In this document: piece after piece, positions 26,189 through 35,224 of the stretch
Layout: each line of letters begins with the position of its first letter
Position numbering within the stretch: position 1 is the first letter of the stretch
Source of the DNA: Lachnospiraceae bacterium
GTDB lineage: Bacteria; Bacillota; Clostridia; Lachnospirales; Lachnospiraceae
Length of the DNA: 64,000 bases
Assembly: GCA_030524525.1 (NCBI GenBank)
Contig: JAUNGI010000012.1
Location: forward strand, 1 to 64,000
Direction of reading: 5' to 3'
The notes under the pieces: model-generated
Seen by the model: only the letters and a program-made list of their open reading frames with translations
Databases searched by the model: none
Told to the model about the DNA's origin: nothing
Translations under genes and position numbers: made by a program

Positions 26189-28030
26189 GTGAAGAAACGG
26201 AAAGAAGAAAAAAATAAGCCCCGGTACAATCCGTGGCAGAACTCGGCATATATGATCGGGCTTTCCCTCCGGCGGCTGCCGAGCGTTTTTGTGCTGTGCG
26301 TGCTGCTGGGCGTCGTTCAGATCGTGCAAAATCTGGTGCAGCTTCTGATCGCGCCGAGCATTTTGGAGAGACTGGAGAACGGAAGCGAGCTTTCCGCGGT
26401 TCTGTGGACGATCCTAGGGTTTACCCTTGCCGCGCTCCTTCTGAGAGCGGCGGAAACCTATGTGCAGCAAAATACGTTGTTTGGGCGTGTTGAGCTGCGT
26501 CAAAACATACTGTCGCAAATCCATGACAAGTTTGCCACGACCTCTTTTCCGAATACCGAGGATGAACAGGTCTTAAAGAAAGCGGAGCGGGCGCAGCAGA
26601 TCGTCAGCGACAATTCGGCGGCTTCCGAGGCGATCTGGAACACCTTTACCGATTTGCTGCGAAATGTCGGCGGCTTTGCGATCTATTTGACGATGCTGTC
26701 CTCCCTGCACCCGGCGCTGTTTATTGTGATCCTGCTCTCTACAACTGTAGAGCACTTTATCAATCGCTATTTGAACGGCTGGGGCTGGCGGCACCGGGAG
26801 GAAGAGGCGGAATATACCAAAAAGCTGCACTATGTGTGCGATCAGTCGGAGAACCGGCTGTTTGCAAAGGATATCCGGATCTTTGGTATGCGCCAATGGA
26901 TCGAGGACATTTATACCTACACCGTCCGGGCGTATCAGGCGTTTTTGGCGCGGGGCGAGCGCGTCTACTTTGTGGGAAACGCCGTAAACGTGCTTCTGGC
27001 GCTTGTCCGGAACGGGGCGGCATACGGCGTTTTGCTGTCGATGGTGCTGGAGCAGGAGCTGACGGCTTCCGCCTTCCTGCTGTATTTCTCGGTGGTCGGC
27101 GCCTTTTCCGGTCAGCTTTCCGGTATTTTTTCCACGCTTTCCACGCTGCACCGGCAGAGTCAGGATCTTTCCCTTGTGCGGGAATTTCTGGAGCTTCCCG
27201 AACCGTTTTTGTTTGCCGAGGGAAAGCCGCTTGCGCCGGAGCCGGGGAAGGCGTATGAGCTGCGGCTTTCGCATGTGAGCTTTCGCTATCCGGGAGCCGA
27301 AAAGGATACGCTGCACGATCTGAATCTGACGATCTCTCCCGGAGAAAAGCTGGCGATCGTCGGCGTAAACGGCGCGGGGAAAACGACGCTCGTGAAGCTG
27401 CTGTGCGGCTTTTACGACCCGACCGAGGGAAGCGTTCTGCTGAACGGGAAGGACATTCGGCAGTTTGACCGTCAGGCTTATTATCAAATGTTTTCCGCAG
27501 TCTTTCAGGAGTTTTCGATTCTGTCGGCGACTCTTGCGGAAAACGTGTCGCAGACCGGTACGGATGCGGATATGGATCGCGTCGTTTCCTGTCTGGAAAA
27601 GGCGGGGCTGGGGGAAAAGCTTGCCAAGCTGCCGGACGGGCTGGACACGCACTTGGGCAACGAGGTGTACGAGGACGGCATTCGGCTTTCCGGCGGGGAG
27701 ACGCAGCGGCTGCTCCTTGCGCGGGCGCTGTATAAGGAGGCGCCGATCTTGGTGCTGGACGAGCCGACGGCGGCGCTGGACCCCATCGCCGAGAACGATC
27801 TGTATCAGAGATACAACGAGCTGACTGCCGGAAAAACGGCGGTCTATATCTCGCACCGGCTGGCGTCCACGCGGTTCTGCGACAGGATTCTACTGCTGTC
27901 AGATGCAGAGGTCGCCGAGGAGGGCACCCACGAGGAGCTGATGGCGGCGGGCGGTTTTTATGCGCAGATGTTTGCGGTACAGAGCAAATATTATCAGGAA
28001 GGGGGCGCATCAAATGAAGAAGCGGAATAA
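26189..28030 (+). CDS. ABC exporter half-transporter, subunit 1
   Basis: The 613-residue protein fuses a six-helix exporter membrane domain (about 25-330) to an ATPase. Walker A is GVNGAGKTT (about 390-398), the Q-loop is VFQEF, the signature is LSGGETQRLLLARAL, Walker B is ILVLDEPTAALDP and the switch His is in YISHRL. The frame begins at GTG 26189 with GAGG eight bases upstream; I see no good ATG. It overlaps the next gene by 17 bases, as expected for two halves of a heterodimer. Substrate unknown, possibly a peptide. Confidence 0.9.
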   Translation: MKKRKEEKNKPRYNPWQNSAYMIGLSLRRLPSVFVLCVLLGVVQIVQNLVQLLIAPSILERLENGSELSAVLWTILGFTLAALLLRAAETYVQQNTLFGRVELRQNILSQIHDKFATTSFPNTEDEQVLKKAERAQQIVSDNSAASEAIWNTFTDLLRNVGGFAIYLTMLSSLHPALFIVILLSTTVEHFINRYLNGWGWRHREEEAEYTKKLHYVCDQSENRLFAKDIRIFGMRQWIEDIYTYTVRAYQAFLARGERVYFVGNAVNVLLALVRNGAAYGVLLSMVLEQELTASAFLLYFSVVGAFSGQLSGIFSTLSTLHRQSQDLSLVREFLELPEPFLFAEGKPLAPEPGKAYELRLSHVSFRYPGAEKDTLHDLNLTISPGEKLAIVGVNGAGKTTLVKLLCGFYDPTEGSVLLNGKDIRQFDRQAYYQMFSAVFQEFSILSATLAENVSQTGTDADMDRVVSCLEKAGLGEKLAKLPDGLDTHLGNEVYEDGIRLSGGETQRLLLARALYKEAPILVLDEPTAALDPIAENDLYQRYNELTAGKTAVYISHRLASTRFCDRILLLSDAEVAEEGTHEELMAAGGFYAQMFAVQSKYYQEGGASNEEAE

Positions 28031-29897
28031 CGGGGACTATTCCTATTGGCAGGCGCTGAAAATGAATTGGAGGGGGTTCCTTATTCTGTGGAGGCACGAT
28101 CCCCAGTGCTTTCTTTCCGCCGCTGCCTGCGCCATCGTGGGAGCGCTGTCGCCCTATGTGGAAATCTATTTGTCGGCGCAGCTTCTGAACGAGCTGGCGG
28201 GAGCGAGAAGCAGAGAACGGATGCAAAGCATCGTCGTCTGGATCTTGGCGAGCGGCTTGCTTTTGGGCTTGCTGAACGCATTTTTGAACCGATGGAAGAA
28301 TTACAGCCGCGCCTCGTCGCTGCTGTATTATAAGTGGAGACATATCTATACGGAGAAAATGCTTGATATGGATTTTGCTGCGCTGGACGATTCGAAGACC
28401 CATGAGCTTCGCTCCAAGATCAGCCAGTATAACCAGTGGAGCGGTTGGGGACTCTGCCGGGTCATTTGGATGTTCGACGATCTGTTTGCCAATGTTTTTC
28501 GCGTGCTGGGCGCGTGCGCGCTTGCGGTAAGCGTCTTTACGCTGCGGGTTCCGGAGACCTCCGGGCGATGGACGGTTCTGAACCATCCGGCGTTTGCGGC
28601 GGGAATTTTTCTTTTGCTCCTGCTCGTTACGCTGCTCAGCTCCGTAACCGCGAACCGCGCCAGCCTCTATTGGGCAAAAAGAAGCGATGACGCCACATTC
28701 GGCAACCGCTGCTTCGGTTTTTACGGTTTTCTCGCTTTTCATAGAGCGCGGAAGCTGGACGTCCGCATGTATCGGCAGGAGCGGCTCTGCCGCAGCTACA
28801 TGGAAAAGGACAATTCGTTTGGCGTAAATTCCCCGATTGCCAAGGAGGCGAGGGGCGCGATGGGCGGGCTGTATGTGCTGTCTTCGGTTTTCGGCTCCGC
28901 GTTTACCGGGCTGGTCTATCTGTTCGTCTGCCTGAAGGCATGGGCGGGAGCGTTCGGCGTAGGTTCGGTCACGCAGTACATCGGCGCGATCTCCTCCCTG
29001 TCTTGGGGCGTTTCCGGGCTGCACCAGCTGATGGGACGAATGCGGTCGAACGCCGCGTACCTTGAGAAAACGATGGAATTCTTGGATATTCCCAACGACA
29101 TGTACCAAGGGAGCCTGACGACCGAAAAAAGAGCCGATCGCCGATATGAGGTGGAATTCCGCGACGTTTCGTTTCGCTATCCGGGCGCCAAGACCGACGC
29201 GCTTTCGCACGTCAGCCTGAAATTCCGCGTGGGAGAGCGTCTGGCGGTGGTGGGGCCGAACGGCTCCGGAAAAACCACGTTCATCAAGCTGCTCTGCCGC
29301 CTCTACGACCCGACCGAGGGCGTGATCCTGCTGAACGGGATCGACATCCGCAAGTATCGCTACAACGAATATCTGGACATTTTTTCGGTCGTCTTTCAGG
29401 ACTTTCAGCTCTTGGCGTTTTCGCTCGGACAGAACGTAGCCGCCAGCTATACCTACGATGCGAAGCGGGCGGAGGAATGTCTGCGGCTCGCGGGCTTCGA
29501 CAGACGGCTGGAACACATGCCGAAGGGTCTGGAAACGTATTTGTATAAAAATATTTCCAAGGAGGGCGTGGAAATATCCGGCGGCGAGGCGCAGAAGGCG
29601 GCGCTTGCCAGAGCGCTTTATAAGGACGCGCCCTTTATCATTTTGGACGAGCCAACGGCGGCGCTGGATCCCATCGCCGAGCAGGAGATCTACGAGAAGT
29701 TCAACGACATCGTGGAAGACAAGACGGCGATCTATATCAGCCACCGGTTGTCCTCGTGCCGCTTCTGCGACCGGATCGTCGTGTTCGACAACGGCGGGAT
29801 CGTGCAGTTCGGGACGCACGAAGGGCTGCTGGCGGACGGGGACGGCAAGTATTACGAGCTTTGGCACGCACAGGCGCAGTACTACACTGAGGGTTGA
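28014..29897 (+). CDS. ABC exporter half-transporter, subunit 2
   Basis: The 627-residue partner has the same layout: membrane domain (about 30-340), Walker A GPNGSGKTTFIK, Q-loop VFQDF, signature ISGGEAQKAALARAL, Walker B FIILDEPTAALDP and switch His in YISHRLSS. Both halves keep a complete set of ATPase motifs, so neither nucleotide site looks degenerate. ATG 28014 follows AAGGGGG and lies inside the end of subunit 1. The LytTR regulator and GHKL kinase stand immediately upstream. Confidence 0.9.
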   Translation: MKKRNNGDYSYWQALKMNWRGFLILWRHDPQCFLSAAACAIVGALSPYVEIYLSAQLLNELAGARSRERMQSIVVWILASGLLLGLLNAFLNRWKNYSRASSLLYYKWRHIYTEKMLDMDFAALDDSKTHELRSKISQYNQWSGWGLCRVIWMFDDLFANVFRVLGACALAVSVFTLRVPETSGRWTVLNHPAFAAGIFLLLLLVTLLSSVTANRASLYWAKRSDDATFGNRCFGFYGFLAFHRARKLDVRMYRQERLCRSYMEKDNSFGVNSPIAKEARGAMGGLYVLSSVFGSAFTGLVYLFVCLKAWAGAFGVGSVTQYIGAISSLSWGVSGLHQLMGRMRSNAAYLEKTMEFLDIPNDMYQGSLTTEKRADRRYEVEFRDVSFRYPGAKTDALSHVSLKFRVGERLAVVGPNGSGKTTFIKLLCRLYDPTEGVILLNGIDIRKYRYNEYLDIFSVVFQDFQLLAFSLGQNVAASYTYDAKRAEECLRLAGFDRRLEHMPKGLETYLYKNISKEGVEISGGEAQKAALARALYKDAPFIILDEPTAALDPIAEQEIYEKFNDIVEDKTAIYISHRLSSCRFCDRIVVFDNGGIVQFGTHEGLLADGDGKYYELWHAQAQYYTEG

Positions 29898-29981
29898 CGG
29901 CAGGAAAAACCTTTTCTATAATGAAAATAGGCGGCGCCCGGCAGCGGTCGGACGCCGGAAATCCTTTGGGAGGTATCGCTT

Positions 29982-31469
29982 ATGGGGCGTTACATTATGG
30001 CTTTGGATCAGGGGACGACAAGCTCCCGGTGCATTATTTTTGACAAAAAGGGCGGGATCGCGGCGAGCGCCGCGCGGGAATATACGCAGTTCTATCCCCA
30101 AAACGGCTGGGTGGAGCAGGACCCGAACGAGATCTGGGCTTCGCAGTTCGGCGTGATGATGGAGGCGTTCGCCCAGTCGGGGCTGGACGTGGAGGAGATC
30201 GACGCCATCGGCATTACCAATCAGCGGGAGACCACGATCGTCTGGGACAGGGAGACCGGAGAGCCGGTCTATCGCGCCATTGTCTGGCAGTGCCGCAGGA
30301 CCGCGCCCGAGATCGAGCGGCTCAAGGCGGAGGGGTTTGAGCCGGTGGTGCGGGAAAAGACCGGTCTGCTGCTCGACCCGTATTTCAGCGCCACAAAGGT
30401 ACAGTGGATCTTGGAGCATGTGCCGGGCGCGAGGGAGGCCGCAGACGCGGGGAAGCTTCTGTTCGGAACCGTGGACAGCTGGCTCATCTACAAGCTGACC
30501 AAGGGGAAGGTGCATGCGACCGACTACACGAACGCTTCCCGGACGATGCTCTTTAACATTCATTCGCTCCGCTGGGACGCCGAGCTTTTGGAGCGCTTCG
30601 GCATTCCCGCGTCCATGATGCCCGAGGCGCATCCGTCGAGTTATATTTACGGCCATACCGACGCCACGATCTTCGGCGGGCGCATCCCGATCGCGGGCGT
30701 GGCGGGCGATCAGCAGGCGGCGCTGTTCGGTCAGTGCTGCTTTGCGCCCGGCTCGGTAAAAAACACCTACGGCACGGGCTGCTTTCTGCTGATGAACACC
30801 GGCGAACAGGCGGTCGCCTCCGAGCACGGGCTGCTGACCACGATCGCGGCGGGCGGCGGCGGGAAAATCTCCTATGCGCTTGAGGGCAGCGTCTTTGTGG
30901 CGGGGGCGGCGATCCAGTGGCTGCGGGACGAGCTGCGGCTCATTTCCACGGCGGCGGAAACCGAGGAGATCGCGGCCTCGGTACCGGATGCCGGCGGCGT
31001 ATATGCGGTCCCGGCGTTTACCGGGCTTGGCGCGCCCTACTGGGACGCTTACGCCAGAGGCGCGGTGCTCGGGCTGACGCGGGGGACGACGCGGGCGCAT
31101 TTTGTCCGGGCGGTCTTGGAATCTCTTGCGTACGAAACCTCCGACGTGCTGCGGGCAATGGAGGAGGACAGCGGCATCCGGCTGCAAAGTCTGCGGGTGG
31201 ACGGCGGCGCCAGCGCCAACAATTTTCTGATGCAGTTTCAGGCGGACATTCTCGGCGTGGGCATCGAAAAGCCGGAGGTCACCGAGAGCACGGCGCTCGG
31301 CGCAATGTATTTGGCGGGGCTGGCGACCGGATATTACGGGAGCATGGAGGAGATTCGGCAGAATTGGAGGCTGGCAAAGAAATTTGTCCCCACGTTTTCG
31401 GAGGAAAAGCGCAGGACGCTGCTGGCAGGCTGGAGCGACGCGGTGCGCCGCATCCGCAGCGGAAAATAA
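29982..31469 (+). CDS. glpK: glycerol kinase
   Basis: GlpK phosphorylates glycerol to glycerol-3-phosphate with ATP. The 495-residue length is standard. FGGY-family motifs are visible: [14 protein letters not shown] at the N-terminus, the glycerol-binding [11 protein letters not shown] and [19 protein letters not shown], and the C-terminal [24 protein letters not shown] precedes the ATG. The monoacylglycerol-lipase-like gene starts 17 bases downstream, a sensible partner that would release glycerol. Confidence 0.97.
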   Translation: MGRYIMALDQGTTSSRCIIFDKKGGIAASAAREYTQFYPQNGWVEQDPNEIWASQFGVMMEAFAQSGLDVEEIDAIGITNQRETTIVWDRETGEPVYRAIVWQCRRTAPEIERLKAEGFEPVVREKTGLLLDPYFSATKVQWILEHVPGAREAADAGKLLFGTVDSWLIYKLTKGKVHATDYTNASRTMLFNIHSLRWDAELLERFGIPASMMPEAHPSSYIYGHTDATIFGGRIPIAGVAGDQQAALFGQCCFAPGSVKNTYGTGCFLLMNTGEQAVASEHGLLTTIAAGGGGKISYALEGSVFVAGAAIQWLRDELRLISTAAETEEIAASVPDAGGVYAVPAFTGLGAPYWDAYARGAVLGLTRGTTRAHFVRAVLESLAYETSDVLRAMEEDSGIRLQSLRVDGGASANNFLMQFQADILGVGIEKPEVTESTALGAMYLAGLATGYYGSMEEIRQNWRLAKKFVPTFSEEKRRTLLAGWSDAVRRIRSGK

Positions 31470-31486
31470 AAACGGATTGAGGTGAA

Positions 31487-32452
31487 ATGATGCAGGTTGA
31501 ATTTTCTTTTCTGTCTTCGGACAAAAAAACGACGATCCACGGAGTAAAATGGGTTCCGGAAACAAGCGTTCAAGCGGTTCTACAGCTGTCACATGGCATG
31601 ATCGAGTACATCGAGCGCTACCGGGATTTTGCGGAGTATCTGAACCGCTTCGGCTTTTTGGTCGTCGGCAACGATCACTTGGGACACGGGCAGTCGGCGG
31701 CGGACCCGGAGGATTGGGGCTACTTTGCCGAAAAGGACGGCGGCGCGTATCTGGTGGAGGATCTGCACCGGGTAACGGAGCTGGTGAAGACGGAATATCC
31801 GGGGGTCCCCGTATTTCTTATGGGACACAGCATGGGCTCGTTTATGGTAAGGCGCTACCTGACCAAGTACGGCGCGGAAATAAACGGCGCGGTTATTATG
31901 GGCACCGGGCACCAAAGCGGTTTTCTGCTCGCCGTGGGCAGAGTGCTGTGCGGCTTTTTGGCGGAGGTGCGGGGCAGCCGTTACCGCTCGCCGCTGATGC
32001 ATCGGCTGCTGTTCGGCGCGTATAACCGACGCATACCGTCGCCGCAGTCGAAAAACGACTGGCTGACCAGCGATCGGAGCATTGTGGAGGAATACGACCG
32101 GACGCCTGCGTGCGGCTTCCTGTTTACGGTTTCGGGACTCAAGCAGATCTTCGATACGATCGCCTACGTCAAGGACGGAGCCAACGTTGCGCGCGTGCCG
32201 AAGGAGCTGCCGATCCTTGTCATTGCCGGAAAGGAGGACCCGGTGGGCGAATACGGCAGAGCGGTCACAAAGACCTACGAGCAATACAGGAAGCTTGGCG
32301 TTGCGGACGTACGGCTGCATCTGGTGGAAAACGCCCGGCACGAGATCCTGAACGAGACGAACCGGCAGGAGACCTACGAAGTGCTGCGGGAGTGGCTGGA
32401 GGAACATGGCGGTGCGCGGAAGGCGTGCGAACAGGAAGGGAGAAGCGTATGA
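31487..32452 (+). CDS. alpha/beta hydrolase (monoacylglycerol lipase/lysophospholipase-like)
   Basis: The 321-residue enzyme belongs to the serine aminopeptidase S33/monoglyceride lipase group. The oxyanion region is LSHGMIEY, the nucleophile elbow is MGHSMGSFM (Ser about 116), the acid Asp is in GKEDPVG and the His in ENARHEIL. No signal peptide, so cytosolic. Two adjacent in-frame ATGs (31487 and 31490) are possible; the second is better spaced from GAGG. It sits directly after glpK and could supply glycerol from glycerides, an inference from context. Confidence 0.85.
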   Translation: MMQVEFSFLSSDKKTTIHGVKWVPETSVQAVLQLSHGMIEYIERYRDFAEYLNRFGFLVVGNDHLGHGQSAADPEDWGYFAEKDGGAYLVEDLHRVTELVKTEYPGVPVFLMGHSMGSFMVRRYLTKYGAEINGAVIMGTGHQSGFLLAVGRVLCGFLAEVRGSRYRSPLMHRLLFGAYNRRIPSPQSKNDWLTSDRSIVEEYDRTPACGFLFTVSGLKQIFDTIAYVKDGANVARVPKELPILVIAGKEDPVGEYGRAVTKTYEQYRKLGVADVRLHLVENARHEILNETNRQETYEVLREWLEEHGGARKACEQEGRSV

Positions 32453-33237
32453 ATCAATATGGAATATGGTGCGGAAAGGACGCGGCGTTTGCCGCGGTGG
32501 AGAATTACAGTATTGCTTTTCTGCGGCTGGGGGAGGGGCGGATCGCGAGCGTCCTGCGGCATCGGCTTTACGGTACGGTCGGCGTGGTTTACGGACAGGC
32601 GTCGGAAGCCGGCGCCAGCGCTCAATATTGTTTGAAGAACCCCGCAAACGGACATGTGTCGAGCCATGGAAACGGAGAAGCGGAGTGGCTGACGCGGCAT
32701 TCCGGCGACGCGTTCCGCGCGGAGGAGAACGGCAGGGCGGTCTATACGATGTATGACGGCAGCGTATACGAGCTGGAATTGGCGGAGGCGATCGACATGA
32801 GCATTTTTGAGAGAACCTATCCGGCGGATCCGTCGCTGCCGCTCGCAAAGCGTATGGCGCTGTGGGGGATCGGAACCCTGTGCTACTTCGCGGACGACAA
32901 CTTTGAGGTCAAGATCGACACGGAAAAATACTCCGCTTACTTTTGTGTTTCCGGCGCGCAGAACTTCCTTTACTGCCGGCTCGGACAGAACGGGTACTGC
33001 GAAAAGGGCAGGGCGATGCTTTCCACGGTCTGCCTTCGGATGAACGAATGCAGAATGCTGAAGGATCACCGGCAGGCGCTCAAGGAATACAAACCCGTGG
33101 AAGAATGCTTCGTCACGGACGGATGCGCTTTTCCGCCCGACGGAGGATGGTATTGGTCCGTAAAAAGCGTCACGGACGACGTTATTTATCTGAACGGGTG
33201 CGGCGGCGTGACCTATGAGATCCACAGAAAAGCATAG
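32449..33237 (+). CDS. hypothetical protein
   Basis: The 262-residue protein begins at an ATG overlapping the lipase stop by four bases and is preceded by GGGAGAAG. I do not recognise it. It has no signal peptide or membrane helix, is rich in aromatic residues and cysteine, and seems mostly beta-stranded, with segments such as GRAVYTMYDGSVYELEL and WYWSVKSVTDDVIYLNGC. The strict coupling to the lipase suggests a shared function. The longer reading frame upstream of this ATG is a shadow of the lipase gene. Confidence 0.65.
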   Translation: MNQYGIWCGKDAAFAAVENYSIAFLRLGEGRIASVLRHRLYGTVGVVYGQASEAGASAQYCLKNPANGHVSSHGNGEAEWLTRHSGDAFRAEENGRAVYTMYDGSVYELELAEAIDMSIFERTYPADPSLPLAKRMALWGIGTLCYFADDNFEVKIDTEKYSAYFCVSGAQNFLYCRLGQNGYCEKGRAMLSTVCLRMNECRMLKDHRQALKEYKPVEECFVTDGCAFPPDGGWYWSVKSVTDDVIYLNGCGGVTYEIHRKA

Positions 33238-33261
33238 GGGGATCTTGCTTTCAAGTGCCTG

Positions 33262-33299
33262 TTGACAAACCGATATTTATGTGATATCGTTTTGATATC
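33262..33299 (+). promoter_or_regulatory. promoter with 11-bp GATATC-type operator array for the SPFH-RHH pair
   Basis: TTGACA (33262-33267) and TATCGT (33285-33290) form a promoter with a 17-base spacer. GATATT at 33272, GATATC at 33283 and GATATC at 33294 lie exactly 11 bases apart, on one face of the helix and across the -10. A tandem operator of this type suits a ribbon-helix-helix repressor, and one is encoded at 34371. Confidence 0.55.
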
Positions 33300-33367
33300 A
33301 AACAGGCCCCGGTCGGCTCGCCATAGGCAGCCGGAGATCCATTCTGCGGGGCGGAAAGCGTGGGAAT

Positions 33368-34357
33368 ATGAAAGAAAAGGTTTTGGGAAAGCGGCAGAAC
33401 GGAATGCTTATGCTCCTGCTTACGACGCTGCTTTACATTGCGGCGGTCGTTTGTCTGATCGTGAGCGATTTTATTCCGGTTCTGTGCATTGCTTGGCTGG
33501 CGTTCGGCTGGATCTTTTATCTGGGGCTTCGGGTCATTAAGCCGCAGGAGGCGCTTGTGCTGACCCTGTTCGGAAAGTATGTGGGAACGCTGAAAACGGC
33601 GGGCTTTTATTGGGTCAATCCGTTCTGTACGAGCGTGAATCCCGCCGCCAAGACGAAGCTCAAGCAAAGCGGCGACGTGGACAACAGTAAGGGGCTGTTG
33701 GGAAGCTTGGGTGTGGAAAACGCGAATTCCATAGAGTTTGCCAGCAAGAAGATCTCTCTGAAAATCATGACGCTCAGCAACACGCGGCAGAAGATCAACG
33801 ACTGTCTCGGCAATCCGGTGGAGATCGCGATCGCCGTGATCTGGCGCGTGGTCGATACGGCAAAGGCGGTCTTTGACGTGGACAATTACAAGGAATATCT
33901 GTCCCTGCAATGCGACAGCGCGCTGCGCGATATCGTGCGGATCTACCCTTACGACGTGGCGCCCAATGTGGACACGACCGGGGACGGCTGTGCCGACGAG
34001 GGAAGCCTGCGCGGTTCGAGCGAGGTCGTTGCCGCACGCATCCGGGACGAGATCCAGAGCAAGGTGGAAAAGGCGGGGCTGGAGATCTTGGAGGCGCGCA
34101 TTACTTATCTTGCGTATGCGCCGGAGATCGCTGCGGTCATGCTTCAGAGACAGCAGGCGTCGGCAATCGTCGATGCGAGAAAGATGATCGTGGACGGTGC
34201 GGTCGGCATGGTCGAAATGGCGCTGGAGCGGCTGAACGAAAACAGCGTGGTGGAGCTGGACGAGGAACGGAAGGCGGCGATGGTTTCCAATCTGCTGGTT
34301 GTTCTCTGCGGGAACCACGACGCGCAGCCGGTGGTCAATTCCGGCAGTTTGTATTAA
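33368..34357 (+). CDS. SPFH/Band 7 domain membrane protein
   Basis: The 329-residue protein has two N-terminal membrane helices (about 13-52) and a cytosolic stomatin/prohibitin (SPFH) domain (about 55-300) starting [20 protein letters not shown] and containing [13 protein letters not shown] and [20 protein letters not shown] long helix follows ([19 protein letters not shown]). SPFH proteins organise membrane microdomains or act with membrane proteases. An Arc-like gene starts 13 bases downstream. Localisation to the cell membrane is secure; the exact role is not known. Confidence 0.88.
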   Translation: MKEKVLGKRQNGMLMLLLTTLLYIAAVVCLIVSDFIPVLCIAWLAFGWIFYLGLRVIKPQEALVLTLFGKYVGTLKTAGFYWVNPFCTSVNPAAKTKLKQSGDVDNSKGLLGSLGVENANSIEFASKKISLKIMTLSNTRQKINDCLGNPVEIAIAVIWRVVDTAKAVFDVDNYKEYLSLQCDSALRDIVRIYPYDVAPNVDTTGDGCADEGSLRGSSEVVAARIRDEIQSKVEKAGLEILEARITYLAYAPEIAAVMLQRQQASAIVDARKMIVDGAVGMVEMALERLNENSVVELDEERKAAMVSNLLVVLCGNHDAQPVVNSGSLY

Positions 34358-34370
34358 GGAATGAGATTTC

Positions 34371-34574
34371 ATGAGTGAAGTGCCAAAAAAACAGGTACCG
34401 CTTCGGCTGTCCGCAAAATTGTACGACGCCATCGCGGCATGGGCGGAGGACGATTTTCGGTCGGTCAACGGGCAGATCGAATATCTGCTGACGGAATGCG
34501 TCCGGCAGCGAAAGAAAAACGGCAGGTATGTGTCGGATTCCCTTGACGTTCCACCGGAGCTGGACATAGAATAG
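34371..34574 (+). CDS. small ribbon-helix-helix (Arc-type) DNA-binding protein
   Basis: The 67-residue protein has the Arc/MetJ pattern: strand KKQVPLRLS (about 5-13), helix [17 protein letters not shown], turn, and a second helix [16 protein letters not shown]. It follows the SPFH gene by 13 bases with its own Shine-Dalgarno. RHH proteins dimerise through the strand and usually repress their own operon, here plausibly through the GATATC array at 33272-33299. Confidence 0.8.
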   Translation: MSEVPKKQVPLRLSAKLYDAIAAWAEDDFRSVNGQIEYLLTECVRQRKKNGRYVSDSLDVPPELDIE

Positions 34575-34605
34575 GACGGCGTTTGATCGCCGACAGATAA
34601 GAAAA

Positions 34606-34635
34606 GGCGTGACTTTTGTCACGCCCTTCTTTTAT
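34606..34635. terminator. bidirectional terminator between the RHH and DtxR-type genes
   Basis: GGCGTGAC-TTTT-GTCACGCC is a perfect 8-bp hairpin followed on the plus strand by CTTCTTTTATT and preceded by A residues, so it can end transcripts from both sides. Confidence 0.75.
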
Positions 34636-35027
34636 TCCTGTACTGTGGATTTTCCTTCGGTCATTTTAATGACCCGCTTTAACGCGTCGAAGCTTTCCTT
34701 ACTGATCACATGCTCCATCTTGCAGGCGTCCTCCGCCGCCGTCTTTTCCGGAACGCCGAGACTGACCAGCCAGCGGGAAATGGTCTCGTGGCGCTCATAG
34801 ATCATTTCGGCGATCTCTCTGCCCGAATCGGTCAGATAGATAAAACCGGCGTCGGTAACGGTAATGTGCTTCTTTTCCCGCAGATTTTTCATGGCAATGC
34901 TGACGCTTGGCTTGGTATAATTCAGCTCGTTGGCAATATCCACGGAGCGGACAACGGGAAGCCGCTTGCTTAATATCAAGATAGTTTCCAAATAATCTTC
35001 CGACGATTCGTTTACAACACCCTTCAT
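34632..35027 (-). CDS. DtxR/MntR-family metal-dependent repressor
   Basis: The 131-residue protein is the short MntR-like form without an SH3 domain. A winged helix-turn-helix (about 10-65: SEDYLETILILS, RSVDIANELNYTKPSVSIAMKNL) is followed by the metal-binding and dimerisation region. Candidate metal ligands match MntR positions: Asp11, Glu14, the His in YERHE and the E-x(5)-EH group in EDACKMEHVIS. It probably senses Mn(II) or Fe(II). The start is ATG 35027 rather than the far-upstream frame opening, because the promoter lies at 35065-35093. Confidence 0.88.
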   Translation of the reverse strand: MKGVVNESSEDYLETILILSKRLPVVRSVDIANELNYTKPSVSIAMKNLREKKHITVTDAGFIYLTDSGREIAEMIYERHETISRWLVSLGVPEKTAAEDACKMEHVISKESFDALKRVIKMTEGKSTVQE

Positions 35028-35058
35028 ATTGTATATACCCTCCGATTTTTCTGGTAAT

Positions 35059-35093
35059 ACTTGCAGTATAACACAGAATAGTGCAAGTTTCAA
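35059..35093 (-). promoter_or_regulatory. promoter and inverted repeat before the DtxR-type gene
   Basis: On the minus strand TTGAAA (35093-35088) and TATACT (35070-35065) are 17 bases apart. ACTTGCA/TGCAAGT arms (35059-35065 and 35082-35088) flank the spacer and overlap both elements, a possible autoregulatory operator. Confidence 0.5.
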
Positions 35094-35224
35094 ATCTATC
35101 TGCACATACTTTCTGACAGTATTTTTGTATTCCCTCCCGGCTTTTTTGAGTTCAGGCTTGCGAAAGAACGAAAAGAATGCTATGCTTAGAGAAAAGTGTG
35201 TAAAATGAGGGGAAAGGGAGCGGC

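Noticed and set aside
26760-29867. 1035-codon open frame on the minus strand
   Set aside because: It runs opposite two intact ABC exporter genes with complete motifs, has no ribosome binding site or family features and reflects GC-rich codon use.
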